From: Desulfovibrio sp. UCD-KL4C
GTDB lineage: Bacteria > Desulfobacterota > Desulfovibrionia > Desulfovibrionales > Desulfovibrionaceae
Reading direction: 5' to 3'
Length of the DNA stretch: 64,000 nucleotides
Assembly: GCF_006210265.1 (NCBI RefSeq)
Contig: NZ_VCNC01000003.1
Coordinates: forward strand, 1-64,000
Of the stretch, positions 62,317 to 64,000 are shown piece by piece (the first letter of the stretch is position 1; every line of letters begins with the position of its first letter). The notes below the pieces were generated by a model. The model saw only the letters and a program-made list of their open reading frames with translations, had not been told where the DNA came from and made no database searches. A program made the translations under genes and the position numbers.

Positions 62317-62760
62317 TTATTTCATGCGTGAAAAGCGAAGGGTCTTTCCGTTACCTTGTAGAATGAGTAATCCGTTTTCGGTTTTAACATTTAGAGGGTT
62401 TGCGAGAGTTCCTAAAAAAATGGATTCCTGTTGACTGGCTGTTCCGCAGAACATGCGTGTTGAAGCAAGGGGGCCGATTTTAATTTTGTTGTCTTTATAT
62501 GTATAGCTTCCGCTGAAATGGTTGCATCCGCCTGAACCGGAGATTTTTTGGTCTTTATAAAACATGAGCCATGATTGCACTGACTCGATGACTCCGTTAT
62601 CGTTAATATCTTCAAGGAGCCATTTGGTGTTTATCGGAAGTTTAGATGTTTGCGCTGTTTTAGCCGTGGCGCACCCTGTAAAGATATATGCCAGACAAAG
62701 AATGATCAGACAGATTTGAGTAGTTTTAAATGTTGCAGGTGTGACGAGTTTATTTGTCAT
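62317..62760 (-). CDS. META-domain (HslJ-like) lipoprotein
   Basis: The 147-aa protein begins with a lipoprotein signal whose lipobox YIFTGC puts the lipidated Cys at 30. The META domain follows: TKWLLEDINDNGVIESVQSWLMFYKDQKISGSGGCNHFSGSYTY, then IGPLASTRMFCG and a final beta strand ILQGNGKTLRFSR. The family includes the heat-shock protein HslJ and occurs in outer-membrane or periplasmic stress and protease-inhibitor proteins; no exact role is shown. GGAGG lies 8 bases before the ATG. Confidence 0.87.
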   Translation of the reverse strand: MTNKLVTPATFKTTQICLIILCLAYIFTGCATAKTAQTSKLPINTKWLLEDINDNGVIESVQSWLMFYKDQKISGSGGCNHFSGSYTYKDNKIKIGPLASTRMFCGTASQQESIFLGTLANPLNVKTENGLLILQGNGKTLRFSRMK

Positions 62761-62838
62761 TTTCAGATCCTCCGTACATTTTATATAATCTGAAAATGAT
62801 ATTTACGATATGAGAAAAATTTTAAGTGTAATGGATAA

Positions 62839-63609
62839 CTATTTGGAGTCTAAACCGCAAAGCATGTGGCCAAGTATTAAACCGCATTTCTCTTCGCAGG
62901 AAGAATAATATTGCTTGTGATGTTTGGTGCCGGATCTATTTTCTTTGCCATAATAAAATTCAGCTATGCCGCATGGGGTCAGGTTGTTTTTGATAGCAAA
63001 ATTTAAGAGTTTCGGCGCGCAGCAGTCACCCGTACCTGTCGGAATTCCTTTATTAGAGGGAGCAACTTCAGGTAAAATTTTAGTTTTTCCGGTAAAGCTG
63101 GGAATGCGATATATGGCGTGTATCTTTTGCATTAAGAGGCGAGACATTTGTTTTCGGCGCATGGATAGTTCTTTGTATTCTTCCGAGCCGGCCTGACAAA
63201 GCTCCATTTTCCTACCGATTCCCTTAATTTTGCGTTCAGTTGTTGTGGTTAGAATGTCGAATTCTTCCGGATTGATTATGGGGGGAACCCATCCATCAAC
63301 TTCCCATATACCGTTATATTGCCCTGAGAATCCATAAGCGACTCCCGTGTGACCTTGGCTGTCAGCATACGTCATTACACCGAACATCTGTCCTCTGGCA
63401 TTACCGAAAAGATAATCTGTTGATAGGTCAGGATTGGCTTTATCGATAGAGACTGAAAAATCTATGCGTCTTTCATGGTCAAGCCTTTGCATTAGGCTTT
63501 CGCAAAGTTCAACGGCTCCGGCAGAGCTTAGCTTGTGAATGGTTTTGCAGTTTTTGCAGAATCCAGAACAGGTAATCTTTGCAAATGGAGTCAGTTCTAT
63601 ATTGCTCAT
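62839..63609 (-). CDS. Stand-alone accessory domain related to RluA-type pseudouridine synthases
   Basis: The 256-aa protein shows KGIPTGTGDCCAPKLLNFA, AEFYYGKENRSGTKHHKQYYSSCEEKC and YGFSGQYNGIWEVDGWVPP, patterns found in the extra N-terminal half of long RluA/TruC-type pseudouridine synthases in deltaproteobacteria and gamma-proteobacteria. The catalytic synthase domain is absent. Cysteine clusters (ITCSGFCKNCKTI, GDCC, SCEEKCG) suggest zinc binding. It may act in trans with a separate RluA-family enzyme. The start ATG is preceded only by a weak CGGAAA. Confidence 0.76.
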   Translation of the reverse strand: MSNIELTPFAKITCSGFCKNCKTIHKLSSAGAVELCESLMQRLDHERRIDFSVSIDKANPDLSTDYLFGNARGQMFGVMTYADSQGHTGVAYGFSGQYNGIWEVDGWVPPIINPEEFDILTTTTERKIKGIGRKMELCQAGSEEYKELSMRRKQMSRLLMQKIHAIYRIPSFTGKTKILPEVAPSNKGIPTGTGDCCAPKLLNFAIKNNLTPCGIAEFYYGKENRSGTKHHKQYYSSCEEKCGLILGHMLCGLDSK

Positions 63610-63629
63610 GTTTTTCCGCTTTAGCAGTC

Positions 63630-63668
63630 TTAAAATAAAAAGGGGATGCGCTTTAGCACATCCCCTTT
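63630..63668 (-). terminator. Intrinsic terminator of greA
   Basis: On the minus strand AAAGGGGATG and CATCCCCTTT (63639-63648 and 63659-63668) pair around a small inner GC stem, and a T-rich run follows. It separates greA from the RluA-associated protein downstream. Confidence 0.85.
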
Positions 63669-63728
63669 AGAAGTCGATTGTCAGAAGCTGTATAGAGTAG
63701 CTCTGAAATACGGTTACGTAGGCTGCTG

Positions 63729-64000
63729 CTAGGAAACAGCTCCTTTAAAGGTAACAGAAACAACCGCATATTCTATTTTTCCGCGAGGAGCGTTGACTAG
63801 AACTTCATCACCCTCTTCTTTGCCTAGTAGAGCTTTTCCTACAGGGGATTCAATAGAAATAATTCCCTTTTTGAAATCGCTTTCATCAGGGCCCATGATT
63901 GTATATATTTTTTTATCGCCTGTTTCAATATCTTCAAGTTCTACTGTTGCTCCAAAAATAATTTTGGAACCACCAAGTGTAGAGAGATCAATAATATTAA
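63729..64000 (-). CDS. greA: Transcription elongation factor GreA, C-terminal part (5' end outside window)
   Basis: The last 90 codons read, in part, LGGSKIIFGATVELEDIETG, YTIMGPDESDFKKGIISIESPVGKALLGKEEGDEV and VNAPRGKIEYAVVSVTF, then stop at 63729. This is the C-terminal FKBP-like domain of GreA, which rescues backtracked RNA polymerase by stimulating transcript cleavage. The N-terminal coiled coil with the active acidic residues lies beyond the right edge. No start is in the window. Confidence 0.95.
   Translation of the reverse strand, partial: NIIDLSTLGGSKIIFGATVELEDIETGDKKIYTIMGPDESDFKKGIISIESPVGKALLGKEEGDEVLVNAPRGKIEYAVVSVTFKGAVS

Overview
The window is AT-rich bacterial chromosomal DNA. 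Gene content points to a marine, low-GC member of the Desulfovibrionaceae (Desulfovibrio/Maridesulfovibrio type): many multi-domain histidine kinases and response regulators, HD-GYP, GGDEF and EAL-HDOD proteins, CheX beside a HEAT-response-regulator fusion, a DUF1786 protein, paired universal stress proteins with TauE/SafE and a PEP-synthase-like protein, and a DGC-domain/permease/ArsR set. The genus is inferred from gene content only.

Layout. 1-150: the 3' end of a 5S rRNA (end of an rRNA operon) and its terminator. 225-10258: an unknown charged protein, HD-GYP, a periplasmic solute-binding protein, cheX plus HEAT-REC, a membrane-anchored lipase-like hydrolase, DUF1786 and a hybrid kinase. 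10274-23986: two small unknown proteins, a 1380-aa beta-propeller hybrid kinase, rocD, a REC/degenerate-HD-GYP protein coupled to an intact HD-GYP, a LOG-family protein, a coupled SpoIIE phosphatase/membrane protein pair and DUF554. 24157-26476: an islet with tRNA-Leu(CAA), an internally deleted IS3-family element and a peptidoglycan-binding/chitosanase-like hydrolase. 26811-29176: a complete polar amino acid ABC transporter.

29299-39595 is the most interesting block. A histidine kinase/NtrC-type activator pair is followed by an intergenic region with three palindromic sites (GTTTCA-N3-TGAAAC type) and a near-perfect sigma-54 promoter. Downstream lies a seven-gene operon ending at a strong terminator: Usp, TauE/SafE permease, TIGR02186-like membrane protein, a PEP-synthase-like protein whose catalytic C-terminal barrel is replaced by an unrecognised domain, a stand-alone receiver and two atypical Usp proteins. 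This looks like a self-contained stress or energy-state response module whose chemistry is unknown.

39673-51771: a pentapeptide-repeat protein, EAL-HDOD, a PAS-GGDEF cyclase, a 1587-aa hybrid kinase overlapping a REC-GGDEF cyclase, and a Cache/PAS kinase. 52038-53479: a divergent queuosine pair (precursor transporter and queF) with a foldable leader between them. 53519-55475: arsR and a metal/metalloid permease sharing a 16-bp operator, followed by a frameshifted DGC-domain pseudogene. 55557-61901: a REC-REC-GGDEF cyclase, a ComFB-like protein and an RND efflux adaptor and pump without an outer-membrane channel. 61917-64000: a PAP2-like protein cut off at its catalytic motif, a META-domain lipoprotein, a stand-alone domain usually attached to RluA-type pseudouridine synthases, and the C-terminal part of greA.

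Start codons were re-chosen wherever a Shine-Dalgarno sequence, signal peptide, promoter or stop/start overlap favoured an internal codon; each case is stated. Function statements rest on recognised motifs, not on database searches.
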